From Paraburkholderia elongata (lineage in GTDB: Bacteria; Pseudomonadota; Gammaproteobacteria; Burkholderiales; Burkholderiaceae): DNA of 51,550 nt. The notes under the pieces are model-generated. The model made no database searches. It was not told the origin of the DNA and saw nothing but the letters and a program-made list of their open reading frames with translations. Each line of letters begins with the position of its first letter. The first letter of the stretch is position 1. Below, piece after piece: positions 34,885 through 43,713 of the stretch. The position numbers and the translations under genes are program-made. The stretch spans positions 1 through 51,550 of the forward strand of contig NZ_WOEZ01000001.1 of the NCBI RefSeq assembly GCF_013177735.1. The letters run 5' to 3'.

Positions 34885-35589
34885 TCAATTGCTACGTGTG
34901 CGGAAGCTTCGCCGTTCAACGGGCTTTTCCGGGTTGCTATTGACGACAATCCGATCGACGAAGATGCCCGGTAGGTGAACATCGTCAGGATCGATCTCCC
35001 CAACTTCCACAACCTTTTCCACTTCAGCAACCGTGATTTTTCCAGCCATCGCAACGTCAGGATTGAAATTTCGGGCGGTTCGTGAAAACACTAAGTTTCC
35101 CGAGCGGTCCGCAATAAAAGCCTTCACCAACGAAACGTCAGCGTTCAAAGCAGTTTCCATGATGTAGCGCTTTCCGTCGAAGACGCGCTCTTCCTTACCG
35201 TCCGCGATTACTGTTCCAACGCCAGTTCGCGTGAAGAACGCAGGAATCCCAGCGCCGGCCGCTCTCAACCGTTCCGCAAGAGTTCCCTGTGGAGTGAACT
35301 CCAGTTCGAGCTCTCCAGCCAGATACTGCCGCTCGAATTCTTTGTTTTCGCCGACATAAGAAGAGACCATCTTCTTTATTTGGCGAGTTTTGAGAAGAAT
35401 TCCCAAGCCAAAATCATCGATCCCTGCGTTATTGCTTATGCAGGTGAGGCCGGTAATTCCGCTGTCACGCAGCGCCATAATTAACTTCTCTGGTATACCG
35501 CATACTCCAAATCCGCCGATAGCGATCGTCTGACCATCCATTAAAATGTCAGCTAAAGCTTCATCCGCAGAACTGTATATCTTCTCCAT
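34885..35589 (-). CDS. scoA: 3-oxoacid CoA-transferase subunit A
   Basis: A 234-residue alpha subunit. It has the signature GQTIAIGGFGVCGIPEKLIM, then TCISNNAGIDDFGLGILLKT, FTPQGTLAERLRAAGAGIPA, FFTRTGVGTVIADGKEE and NADVSLVKAFIADRSGNLVF. It works with ScoB to activate a carboxylic acid in the cytoplasm. The gene is divergent from the badI-like gene across a 733-base intergenic region carrying two TGTGC-N6-GCACA palindromes. Those palindromes probably govern both directions. Confidence 0.94.
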   Translation of the reverse strand: MEKIYSSADEALADILMDGQTIAIGGFGVCGIPEKLIMALRDSGITGLTCISNNAGIDDFGLGILLKTRQIKKMVSSYVGENKEFERQYLAGELELEFTPQGTLAERLRAAGAGIPAFFTRTGVGTVIADGKEERVFDGKRYIMETALNADVSLVKAFIADRSGNLVFSRTARNFNPDVAMAGKITVAEVEKVVEVGEIDPDDVHLPGIFVDRIVVNSNPEKPVERRSFRTRSN

Positions 35590-35776
35590 ATGTAGCTCTT
35601 TGTTTTACAAAAATGTGTATCACGAGAACGAGGGACGTAGCCTTCGATTACACGACCAGAAGCTGGATTTAATAGCGCCGCCTACGCGTTCGTCCCGAGG
35701 ACTGTTCTGTTATCTATTTTTTCAAAATTCTGGCGTGCGTGGCTGCTAGTTGCAACGGCAAATGACGCAAGTTCAA

Positions 35777-35792
35777 TGTGCGAAATTGCACA
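35777..35792. promoter_or_regulatory. TGTGC-N6-GCACA palindrome, site A
   Basis: TGTGC (35777-35781), GAAATT, GCACA (35788-35792): perfect 5-base arms. It lies 188 bases upstream of scoA. The AT-rich 35590-36322 region contains no credible gene. Confidence 0.6.
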
Positions 35793-35988
35793 GAAGCGAA
35801 ACTGGGCGTTTTATCCCAGGGAGATACCCGTAGCTACACCTCAGTCTGGCCAGCGGTCCATCTCAACGGCGTTATGTCTTACAAATGTGCGTTCGACGCA
35901 GGCCCCCTTGCGGAAACGGCTTCGGGGCAACAACATGCCCCATTTCGCGCTCAAGCACCTTGAGCAGGCGACCAGCCAACCCACTAAC

Positions 35989-36052
35989 CGTGCATAACTG
36001 CACAGCGACCGTGCGCGTTTTCTATTTCACGGAGTAGTGAAAAATGGATAAT
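35989..36052 (+). promoter_or_regulatory. TGTGC-type palindrome, site B, with conserved promoter block
   Basis: CGTGC (35989-35993), ATAACT, GCACA (36000-36004), then a further GTGCGCG at 36011, TTTCTATTTC and ATGGATAAT (GATAAT at 36047-36052, possible -10). The whole block, including these spaced elements, recurs at 43367-43430 upstream of the SDR gene. It lies about 320 bases before the badI-like start. Confidence 0.6.
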
Positions 36053-36322
36053 GAAATTCGGGGTTGGAAGATTCAATAATAGGACGCTTCTCTTGCATTT
36101 TCCATTTCGTTATCGACGTAATCACTATTGAAATACGGTAAGCTCACGATTTATTAAGAGATCGAAGACCTACCGTTACGACCCGTTCGGGATCGCACGC
36201 TCTCCGTCATTGATAAAGCGTGTTTGACCCGCACGAATTCCCGATTACCTTGAAACGCCTTCTCGGACTTGAGACTCAGGCCTAAGAGGCGGCCGGCGGC
36301 TATTAATTGACATGAGGACACC

Positions 36323-37141
36323 GTGAGCAAATATACCGATATCCTGTATGAAATGCGTGAGGGCGTGGCCCGTATCACGATCAACCGGCCGAGCAAATAT
36401 AATGCTTTTCGAGGACAGACCTGCGATGAGCTCATTGACGCGCTTAACTCTGCATCGTGGGACAAAGCAGTCGGCGTGGTGGTTTTGACTGGTGCAGGCG
36501 ACAAGGCGTTTTGCACAGGTGGCGACCAGTCCGCGCACGACGGCGGATACGATGGTCGAGGTCTCATCGGTCTCCCGGTCGAAGAGCTGCAGGGCGTCAT
36601 TCGAGATTGCCCGAAGCCTGTGATCGCCCGCGTTAATGGTTATGCCATCGGCGGAGGAAACGTCCTGGTGACGTGCTGTGACCTTGCGATCGCGTCAGAA
36701 TCTGCGCAATTGGGTCAGGTGGGACCGAAAGTGGGCTCTGTCGATCCGGGTTTCGGCACCGCGTTGCTGTCTCGAGTGGTCGGCGAAAAGCGAGCTCGTG
36801 AGATTTGGTTCCTGTGCCGCCGCTATTCGGCAGCTGACGCGCTGAATATGGGCTTGGTCAACGCTGTCGTACCGCATGACCAACTGGACGCTGAAGTCGA
36901 TAAGTGGTGCAAGGAGATCCTCGCCATGAGTCCGACGGCGCTGGCCATCGCAAAGCGCTCGTTCAACGCGGATACTGACTCGATTAAGGGCATTGGTGGC
37001 CTCGGCATGCAGACTCTAGCGCTCTACTATGAGACGAAGGAGTCTCAGGAGGGCGTGCGCGCCTTCATGGAGAAGCGAAAGCCACGCTTCCGCGAGATCT
37101 ATGAAGAATCGCGCGCGAAGCCTAAGGGAGAAAACGCGTGA
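36323..37141 (+). CDS. badI: BadI-like 2-ketocyclohexanecarboxyl-CoA hydrolase
   Basis: A 272-residue crotonase-fold protein. It closely follows BadI of Rhodopseudomonas palustris as I know it: NRPSKYNAFRGQTCDELIDA, FCTGGDQSAHDGGYDGRG, GLPVEELQGVIRDCPKPVIA, RVNGYAIGGGNVLVTCCDLA, QVGPKVGSVDPGFGTALLSR, SPTALAIAKRSFN. BadI cleaves the ring of 2-ketocyclohexanecarboxyl-CoA by a retro-Claisen (reverse Dieckmann) reaction to pimeloyl-CoA; MenB is a relative that runs the ring closure. GTG start at 36323 with GAGGA upstream. It is divergent from scoAB under shared palindromes. BadH, BadK and AliAB partners are not in the window, so it may act on a different cyclic beta-keto-acyl-CoA. Confidence 0.9.
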   Translation: MSKYTDILYEMREGVARITINRPSKYNAFRGQTCDELIDALNSASWDKAVGVVVLTGAGDKAFCTGGDQSAHDGGYDGRGLIGLPVEELQGVIRDCPKPVIARVNGYAIGGGNVLVTCCDLAIASESAQLGQVGPKVGSVDPGFGTALLSRVVGEKRAREIWFLCRRYSAADALNMGLVNAVVPHDQLDAEVDKWCKEILAMSPTALAIAKRSFNADTDSIKGIGGLGMQTLALYYETKESQEGVRAFMEKRKPRFREIYEESRAKPKGENA

Positions 37142-37417
37142 GCTTTAAGGCTCTACTGAATTGGCGATCCGTCATTTAAGAATGAGTCTGCTCGACTCTT
37201 CACGCGGGCCATATTGCATGCGAAAGCTTCTAGTGGCGCCTCATGCATGATCAGTCTGGAATAACTAGCGCTGTCCTGTGCATTCGCGCCGGTTTTCGGC
37301 TCGGATCTGCCTGCGGGGAGAGATCGGCGCATGGGCAACTCGATCCGCGATTACATCGAGTTTTCGCCCTCGGGGCGAGATTCCTAATGTTTCACACTTC
37401 GAGGAGGTCTCGAAAAC

Positions 37418-37783
37418 ATGAAAGCACATATCGAAATGGCAGCGATCGATCTGGAATCAGGATGGACGCCATTGGAAGGATTTCCAGGGCTTGAGATCAA
37501 GTACCTGTGCAACGATCTTGACGAGAAAGCCTGTATCGGATCGCGCACTCGACTGGTCAAATTCGCCCCTGGCGCAAAGACGTCAAGCGCGCTTGTACAC
37601 ACGTATTGGGAAGAGCTTTATATCCTTTCGGGGGATCTTTATTCCGTCTCGGACGAGGGCGTTGCATCTGCCGGCATGTCTGCGCCAAGGTACTGCCTGC
37701 GCCCGCCTGGCACTCCGCACGGTCCTTTTGGATCGAAAGACGGCGCCCTCGTCTTTGAGATTCAGTACTTTCTCAAGGGCTAG
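37418..37783 (+). CDS. Small cupin-domain protein
   Basis: A 121-residue single cupin. GFPGLEIKYLCNDLD opens the barrel. FAPGAKTSSALVHTYWEELY, YILSGDLYS and RPPGTPHGPFGSKDGALVF form the two cupin motifs, with possible metal ligands His and Glu in VHTYWEE and His in PGTPHG. It resembles ChrR-like cupins and small dioxygenase-type proteins of catabolic clusters. GGAGG lies a dozen bases before the ATG. It follows the badI-like gene in the same direction after 276 bases that hold nothing recognisable. The function (ring-cleaving enzyme, isomerase or metal-binding accessory) is undecided. Confidence 0.8.
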   Translation: MKAHIEMAAIDLESGWTPLEGFPGLEIKYLCNDLDEKACIGSRTRLVKFAPGAKTSSALVHTYWEELYILSGDLYSVSDEGVASAGMSAPRYCLRPPGTPHGPFGSKDGALVFEIQYFLKG

Positions 37784-37878
37784 GTACAGTTCCATTAACA
37801 ACTGAAGATTTGCAAGACATTAGTAAACCCGAGAGCGCCAGAGCCGTGTTTGTATCAAGGAAAGGCCCCTCACCACGG

Positions 37879-39581
37879 ATGGCGACAACCCTCATGAATG
37901 AAATAACCGAAAGTCTTGCGGCCCGCTACGAGTCGAGCGGCGCGAATGTCCAACGCCGTGTCATTTTTGCCTCGTCGCTAGGAACGATGTTCGAATGGTA
38001 CGACTTCTTCCTGGCCGGTTCGCTGGCTGTTCAGATTGCGAACAGCGTTTTCTCGGGAGTTAATCCAAGAGCAGCGTTCATCTTTACGCTGCTCAGCTTT
38101 GCCGCAGGCTTCGCGGTACGGCCGTTCGGCGCGCTCGTCTTTGGGCGCATCGGAGACATGGTCGGACGCAAGTACACTTTTCTCGTCACCATCTCGTTGA
38201 TGGGCCTCGCCACTTTTGTGATTGGCTTGCTTCCCAGCTACGCCAAGATTGGTCTGGCAGCGCCGATCCTATTCGTGTGCATGCGGATGCTCCAGGGACT
38301 GGCACTGGGAGGAGAGTACGGCGGCGCGGTCGTTTACGTCGCTGAACACAGCAGCAACGAATCACGCGGCGCGAAGACCGCTTGGATTCAAGCGACAGCC
38401 GCGCTGGGTTTGCTGTTGTCGCTCGCTATCATTCTCCCGACGCGCTACCTGATGGGTGAGGGCAGTTTCATGGCATGGGGATGGCGTGTGCCGTTTCTCG
38501 TCTCGCTGATTCTACTTCTGATCTCTCTCTGGATCCGGCTGAAACTGCACGAATCGCCCGAATTCGAGCGAATGAAGCGAGAAGGCACGACTTCGAAAGC
38601 CCCGATATCCGAAGCGTTCGGTCAGTGGCGCAACTTGAAACTCGTTCTGCTCGGCCTGTTCGGCATCGTCATGGGGCAGGCAGTGGTGTGGTACGCAGGT
38701 CAGTTCTATAGTATGTTTTTCTTGACACAGACTTTGAAGGTCGACGGCGGAACGGCTAATTTGCTCATCATCGTGGCCACTGTCACGACGCCGTTCTATG
38801 TCATTTTCGGAAAGCTTTCTGACCGCATCGGCCGCAAGCCCGTCTTTCTGACAGGTTGCCTGCTCGCTGCCATTTTCTTCTTTCCGCTCTTCAAGGGCTG
38901 ACGCACTTCGCCAATCCCGCGCTGGAAGCAGCGCAACAGAAGGCGCCCATTACAGTACGTGCAGATCCGAGCGAGTGCAGCTTCCAATTCAATCCCGCAG
39001 GCACGTCGAAGTTCGTGAGCTCGTGCGACATTGCCAGAAGTACGATTACCAAGGCAGGCCTCAACTACTCTGATGATCCGCTTCCCCGCGGCGAGCGCGC
39101 GCAGGTTCGAATCGGCGGCCGAGTGATCGACAGCTTCGACGGCAAGGCGCCCAACGGCGCAGCCTTGTCTAAAACTTTCGATGCGGATATTTCGCGAGCC
39201 TTGAAAGATGCAGGTTATGCGACGGGGCCTGCCGACCCTTCTCGCATCAACAAACCGATGACAATACTGTTGATCGTCTTGCTGATGCTCTTCGGTACCA
39301 TGACGTACGGCCCGATTGCGGCGATGCTCGTCGAACTCTTTCCGTCTCGGATCAGATACACTGCCATGTCGCTTCCGTATCACGTCGGCATCGGCTGGTT
39401 CGGCGGTTTCCTGCCGGCGGCCTCATTTGCGATCTCGGCCGCCACGGGTGATATCTATTCCGGGCTCTGGTATCCGGTGAGCCTGGCGGTCGTCTGTTTT
39501 GTGGTTTGTCTGTTGTTCGTCAAAGAGAGCAAGGGCACCGATATTTTCTCCAGCCGCGCCGGGCAGCGGACAAGTGCTTAA
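37879..39581 (+). pseudogene. MHS-family metabolite:H+ symporter with a one-base frameshift
   Basis: A 12-TM major facilitator of the metabolite:H+ symporter family (ProP/ShiA/KgtP type). It reads SSLGTMFEWYDFFLAGSLAV, RPFGALVFGRIGDMVGRKYT, RMLQGLALGGEYGGAVVYVA, VWYAGQFYSMFFLTQTLKVD and LSDRIGRKPVFLTG. At 38899 the frame stops (FKG-TGA). Adding one base restores LFKGLTHFANPALEAAQQ and leads into the second frame, which runs through MTYGPIAAMLVELFPSRIRY to 39581. A single missing C is the likely lesion, unless it is a sequencing error. The restored protein would have the long periplasmic loop common in Burkholderia members. It is likely to have been the importer for the badI-side pathway. Confidence 0.87.
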
Positions 39582-39704
39582 AGGGAAAAGAGACTGAGCA
39601 CTATGGACTGCCGGGTTAGTGTCGCTTGGGGTAGTCGGATCGTGGTTTCACTGAAGCGTGCCTATCCGCCTTGATCACGGGATGAACTCTCGAAGGCAAG
39701 AAAT

Positions 39705-40145
39705 ATGCATCCGGCCCGCGTTGTCCGCTCGACTGCGATATTCGTCGCTATGCTTTATTGTGTCGCGGGCGTCGCCCAAGTCGGCATCAAGGACCCAGAG
39801 TGGGACAGTCCGCCAACGGTCTCCAAGCTTCCGCACCAACTGTCGGTCCCGAGGATCGAGAACGTCACTGATGAAGCCGAGATCGGAAATTTCACGTCGG
39901 AAGGCGTGACCGTCAGCACTCTTATCATCGGAAACGGCGAACGACTGTACGGTGCAATGGGAGACGCACGCAGAGTCAGTGACGGGCTGTATCTCTTACC
40001 ACGGGACGATGACGACGAAGCGTGGTGCGACCTGAAGATTCAAGTCGAGTCTGCCCGAATTGGTATAGAGGGTATGCCAATCAAGGACGACCCGAGCCTC
40101 TTCTGCCCGAGCTACACGATGTGGCTGCCCGCAGTTCGGCAGTGA
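39705..40145 (+). CDS. Hypothetical exported protein
   Basis: A 146-residue protein I do not recognise. The first 24 residues (RVVRSTAIFVAMLYCVAGVA) look like a signal peptide with cleavage near AQ. The mature part is acidic, with a conserved-looking core GVTVSTLIIGNGERLYGAMG, and two cysteines (WCDLKI and FCPSY) that could form a disulphide. GAAGGCAAG lies before the ATG. It follows the MHS transporter by about 120 bases. No function is suggested. Confidence 0.55.
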   Translation: MHPARVVRSTAIFVAMLYCVAGVAQVGIKDPEWDSPPTVSKLPHQLSVPRIENVTDEAEIGNFTSEGVTVSTLIIGNGERLYGAMGDARRVSDGLYLLPRDDDDEAWCDLKIQVESARIGIEGMPIKDDPSLFCPSYTMWLPAVRQ

Positions 40146-40244
40146 CCGGCGCATGCCGCGTCGGCGCTTCCATTGTTCCCCGTTTGCGATGCGTCACACT
40201 TGCGTCGGTCTTGCCACTCCCAGCCCCGAATGGCGCCTATGAAT

Positions 40245-40747
40245 ACCGCTTACAGCACGTCGTCCCGCATAATACTGTCGTCATCCATTGCATGACACTT
40301 GAGGTGCATTCAGATACAGTCACCCGACTCGCGGAGGTTGACCATTTTTTCTATAGCTCCCCGTACATACCTCGACTCGAACGCTCCAATTCATGAACTA
40401 TCAAACATAGGAAAATACGACTTCGGCGATTACGTCCACGATGGTTCACTGAGCGAGCGCTATCGTATTCTCGATGACCTCGTTTCCGAACCGAGAAGTA
40501 GGTTCACCTCTACGAGCGTGCTCGCGCAACGAGAGGCGGTTGCAGCAGTTTGGAAATCGCACTTCCGACTCCATACGTCGCGGCGGGCCGGCTCGACCTG
40601 GTCAATTTGTTCCCTGATCAGCCACAAATCACCCGCACTCTATGGCTGGCCGCGCCAGAAGACCTTTTCAGGACTCGACGTATCCGAGTGGTTTGGGATT
40701 TCATTCCGGAAATCGTCGAAAAGAATCCACGGGTATCGCGGAGATAG
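40245..40747 (+). pseudogene. LysR-family regulator, C-terminal relic
   Basis: Three frames together give the end of a LysR effector domain: RLAEVDHFFYSSPY, then APIHELSNIGKYDFGDYVHD, GSLSERYRILDDLVSEPRSR and FTSTSVLAQREAVAA, then PTPYVAAGRLDLVNLFPDQP, QITRTLWLAAPEDLFRTRRI and VVWDFIPEIVEKNPR. The DNA-binding domain is missing and at least two frameshifts are present. It is not functional. It may be what is left of the regulator that once served this part of the island. The following 213 bases up to 40960 hold nothing recognised. Confidence 0.8.
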
Positions 40748-40960
40748 CGACCGACTCAAACAGCAACGAAAAGCCGGGCCACATGCATGCGTCGAAGAAG
40801 TAACGACCGGCTCGGATTTACTTTGCGCGCTCACGCCCGACGCTGGGCGTATGAGGCAACTCAACAGTTTTTAACCCCGGACTCTAGCTGCGGTTCGGAC
40901 TCTTACCGGCTACGAGGACAGCAATGCGGTTAAGCATGCTGTCCCCCGCTATTTCAAATT

Positions 40961-41863
40961 TTACGACCGTTGGAGATGCTGTCTGAACCATTCCACCGCT
41001 GATGTCGACGACTCTTCAAAATCATTCACGTAGGCATCGAAGTGTCCGCCCCTAAGCATGACGATCTTTTTAGGCTCCAGCGCATGCTCGTAGGCTTCGA
41101 GTGCGAGATCTGTCACCGCAAGTACGTCGTCTTGAGCAATGACCATGAGAAGCGGCGTTGGGCTAATGCGGTGAATGTAGGAGCCCGGCTCATATTCACT
41201 GAACATCTCGATCGAACGTAGTGTCACCTCATTGCGCCACGCTGGAGCACGCGCCTTGCTGGTCTCGGTGAACCAAACCCAACTGTCTGGCGTTGGCAGA
41301 GCTGACGAAGCGGACGGATCTTCGTCTACGACCGAAATCATCGCGGGGGGAGCACCCTTGAATCTTTCGCGTCGGTCGGTGTCAAACATGTCACGCACCC
41401 CGCCAATATAGTCGGCACGGATCAGCCTGCGGAAATTGCGGGACCCACTTGCCAATGGGACTTGCGAGACAACGCATTTAACTCGGCGGTCAAACGCCGC
41501 CACGACCAATACATGGGCACCACTGTAGCTGGAACCCCAAATGCCAATCCGCTCGGGATCTGTTTGCTCAAGCGTCTCTGCAAAGGTAATTGCATCACGG
41601 TAGTCACGTACCTGACGCCACGGGTCGATTTCCTGTCGCGGTTCGCCGTCACTGGCACCGAAGTTCCGGTTGTCATAGACGATCGAGGCCATCCCCGCGG
41701 CAGCAAAGGCCTCGGCAAAACGGTCAAGATACATCTCTTTAACCGCGGAAAAGCCGTGCGCCATCACGATGGTTGGCACCTTTCCCGTGACACCTTCAGG
41801 AAGGTAATGCCATCCTCGGAGCGTCACGCCATCTTCGGTCTTGAACTGAATGTCATTCCGCAT
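40961..41863 (-). CDS. Alpha/beta hydrolase
   Basis: A 300-residue alpha/beta hydrolase. TIVMAHGFSAVKEMYLDRFA holds the oxyanion HGF, SIVYDNRNFGASDGEPRQEI the second strand region, IGIWGSSYSGAHVLVVAA the nucleophile elbow (G-S-S-Y-S), and MLRGGHFDAYVNDFE the catalytic His. This subfamily (DUF1100 / X-Pro-dipeptidase-like hydrolases) includes carboxylester and C-C bond hydrolases. I start at the ATG at 41863 because AAGGAGGA stands just before it. The frame continues upstream to 42049, but that overlaps the end of the neighbouring gene. It lies behind the hydroxyacid dehydrogenase on the same strand. Confidence 0.87.
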   Translation of the reverse strand: MRNDIQFKTEDGVTLRGWHYLPEGVTGKVPTIVMAHGFSAVKEMYLDRFAEAFAAAGMASIVYDNRNFGASDGEPRQEIDPWRQVRDYRDAITFAETLEQTDPERIGIWGSSYSGAHVLVVAAFDRRVKCVVSQVPLASGSRNFRRLIRADYIGGVRDMFDTDRRERFKGAPPAMISVVDEDPSASSALPTPDSWVWFTETSKARAPAWRNEVTLRSIEMFSEYEPGSYIHRISPTPLLMVIAQDDVLAVTDLALEAYEHALEPKKIVMLRGGHFDAYVNDFEESSTSAVEWFRQHLQRS

Positions 41864-42021
41864 GTAACTTATCCTCCTTACACGATTAGCAGTGCAGTCT
41901 AATACTGCCAAATTTTCAATACTCTTGGTACAACCCCTGTTACTGTTTTTATCGTTGAAACATTGCGACACTGCGCAATGATCCAGGTCGGACCATGCAT
42001 ACTGAACCATACTACGAAAAA

Positions 42022-42900
42022 CTAACGTCTTCGTCCGTGGCGCATCCACCGGTCCATGACAGAATCATCTGTCGAGTCCAAATACTTCGATACTTCATCC
42101 AGCAGTCCGAGATGAAGTCCAGAGGATGAAGCAAGCTCTCTGGCCAAGCGCAGATCCTTGCGAACCACGTTAAGCAGTGCCGTAAATGCGGACTCGGTGC
42201 GAGCCCACGAGCCGTATTGCCGACGACACTCAGGTACGTCCACCGTCAGGAAGTTTCTACCTGTGCTCACATTGAGGATTGGCGCGGTCTGCTCGAACTT
42301 CGCACCATTCTTCTCCATAAGGTCGATCGCCTCCGCGGTCAGAAACATTGTAGCAATAGACAACATGTTATTGACGACCTTGACGACCTCAGCCGAACCG
42401 AGATCCCCGCAGCGAAAGAGGTTCGTTCCCATCGCTTTCATCACGGGCTCCACCGTATCGATGTCAGCCTGCTCGCCGCCCAGCATGATCGTTAGCGTTC
42501 CATCTTCCGCTCCAGGGATGCCACCGCTAATCGGGGCGTCAATCAGATGCGCCCCCGCTCCGATAAGTGGAGATTGAATTTTACGCAATGTATCTGGCAG
42601 TGTTGTGCCCATAACGCAAACGACTGGGTGATGTCCGTCAGGAATGCCGTGAACGATCCCCTCGCTTCCGACCGTCACATCGACAAGCTGCTCGTCGTTT
42701 CCAAGAAGCAGGACAATGACATCAGCGTTGCCACAGTCCTTTGCCGTTGTCGCAACAACAGCACCGGTCGTCTCAAATTCGCGCAGCACGGCGGGGTTAC
42801 GGTCGCAGACGACGAGATGGAAGCCGCTTTTTTTAACACGCCGGGCCATCGGCGCGCCCATGTTTCCAACACCGATAAACGCTACGGTTTTGCTAGTCAC
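42022..42900 (-). CDS. 3-hydroxyisobutyrate / beta-hydroxyacid dehydrogenase family enzyme
   Basis: A 292-residue NAD(P)-binding beta-hydroxyacid dehydrogenase. The Rossmann motif GVGNMG sits at residues 10-15, followed by APMARRVKKSGFHLVVCDRN. DAPISGGIPGAEDGTLTIML is the substrate-binding DxPxSGG..GA region, and Lys174 in VVKVVNNMLS the catalytic lysine. The GTG at 42900 with AAAGGATC upstream is the natural start, since the Rossmann strand follows directly. The gene is divergent from the SDR across about 810 bases that carry two TGTGC-type palindromes. The substrate could be 3-hydroxyisobutyrate, tartronate semialdehyde or a related acid. Confidence 0.9.
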   Translation of the reverse strand: MTSKTVAFIGVGNMGAPMARRVKKSGFHLVVCDRNPAVLREFETTGAVVATTAKDCGNADVIVLLLGNDEQLVDVTVGSEGIVHGIPDGHHPVVCVMGTTLPDTLRKIQSPLIGAGAHLIDAPISGGIPGAEDGTLTIMLGGEQADIDTVEPVMKAMGTNLFRCGDLGSAEVVKVVNNMLSIATMFLTAEAIDLMEKNGAKFEQTAPILNVSTGRNFLTVDVPECRRQYGSWARTESAFTALLNVVRKDLRLARELASSSGLHLGLLDEVSKYLDSTDDSVMDRWMRHGRRR

Positions 42901-43204
42901 GAGATCAAGATCCTTTGACAAAGAGGCCAATTTGATACCAACAAACCAAAATCCTTTCTGTTGAAAGCACTTCGAGAAGGCTGGCGGCCTACTACTCGGC
43001 GGCAAAGTGGTCAAACAGTTTTCAAAATAGAGCAGATCAATTTTCTCGTGCCGCGTTTATAAGATAGACAACCAGAGCGCGACGAATTTCGATGTTGCGC
43101 CATTATTCCCCGGATCATCACACGGGGCGACGCACAATTTTCAGTTCCGGAATTTGATTGTCCATTTTTTTCGCAAACCGAAAATAGCAGCCACGCACAT
43201 TTGT

Positions 43205-43220
43205 TGTGCGATTTTGCGCC
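43205..43220. promoter_or_regulatory. TGTGC-N6 palindrome, site C (imperfect)
   Basis: TGTGC (43205-43209), GATTTT, GCGCC (43216-43220): left arm perfect, right arm 3 of 5. It lies in the AT-rich 42901-43713 gap between the divergent hydroxyacid dehydrogenase and SDR genes, which contains no credible gene. Confidence 0.45.
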
Positions 43221-43366
43221 CACTCACGGGAGGTTGTATGGAGTCGAGCCGACAGTTCGGGAATGTCACAACGTGCTTTCGTTCAATGCAACCAAGACAT
43301 GCAGAACGTCAGTGTGCTCCGGTCGGTCGCTGGCAATCCCATCGGCTCCGCTGGTTGGCCCCTTTC

Positions 43367-43430
43367 TGTGCATAAAAGCACAGCCGCTGTGCGCGCTTTC
43401 TATTTCGCTGCGTGGTAAAACATGGATAAT
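43367..43430 (+). promoter_or_regulatory. TGTGC-N6-GCACA palindrome, site D, with conserved promoter block
   Basis: TGTGC (43367-43371), ATAAAA, GCACA (43378-43382): perfect arms, extendable to CTGTGC/GCACAG. It overlaps a second inverted repeat GCACAGC-C-GCTGTGC (43378-43392). Then follow TTTCTATTTC and ATGGATAAT (GATAAT at 43425-43430). The same order of elements occurs at 35989-36052. It lies about 330 bases upstream of the SDR start. Confidence 0.65.
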
Positions 43431-43713
43431 CGAATTTCAAATTGGCGAATTTATAGATCGAGCAGGCTGGGTACGTAGTGAGCGACAAGCTTGGTTCATG
43501 TGATGGGCCGTGCGCGGGGTGCGAACTATGCGTCGAACTATCGAGACGTAGGCGGCACCGTGGTTCCGATGTCGCGACGCGTCTTTACTTACGACGACGC
43601 CAGGCGAGAGATTGATGACCCGCTACTGGTCTCCATTGACTTTCATGACGTTGCGTGCAGCGCGGAATTGGTCCTACGTTGAACACGACAGGAATTTCGC
43701 TGAGGAAGATCTC

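Noticed and set aside
41925..41950. Possible IclR operator before the alpha/beta hydrolase (CCCTGTTACTG)
   Set aside because: Only one half-site matches; the opposite arm does not form GTAWC at the right spacing.
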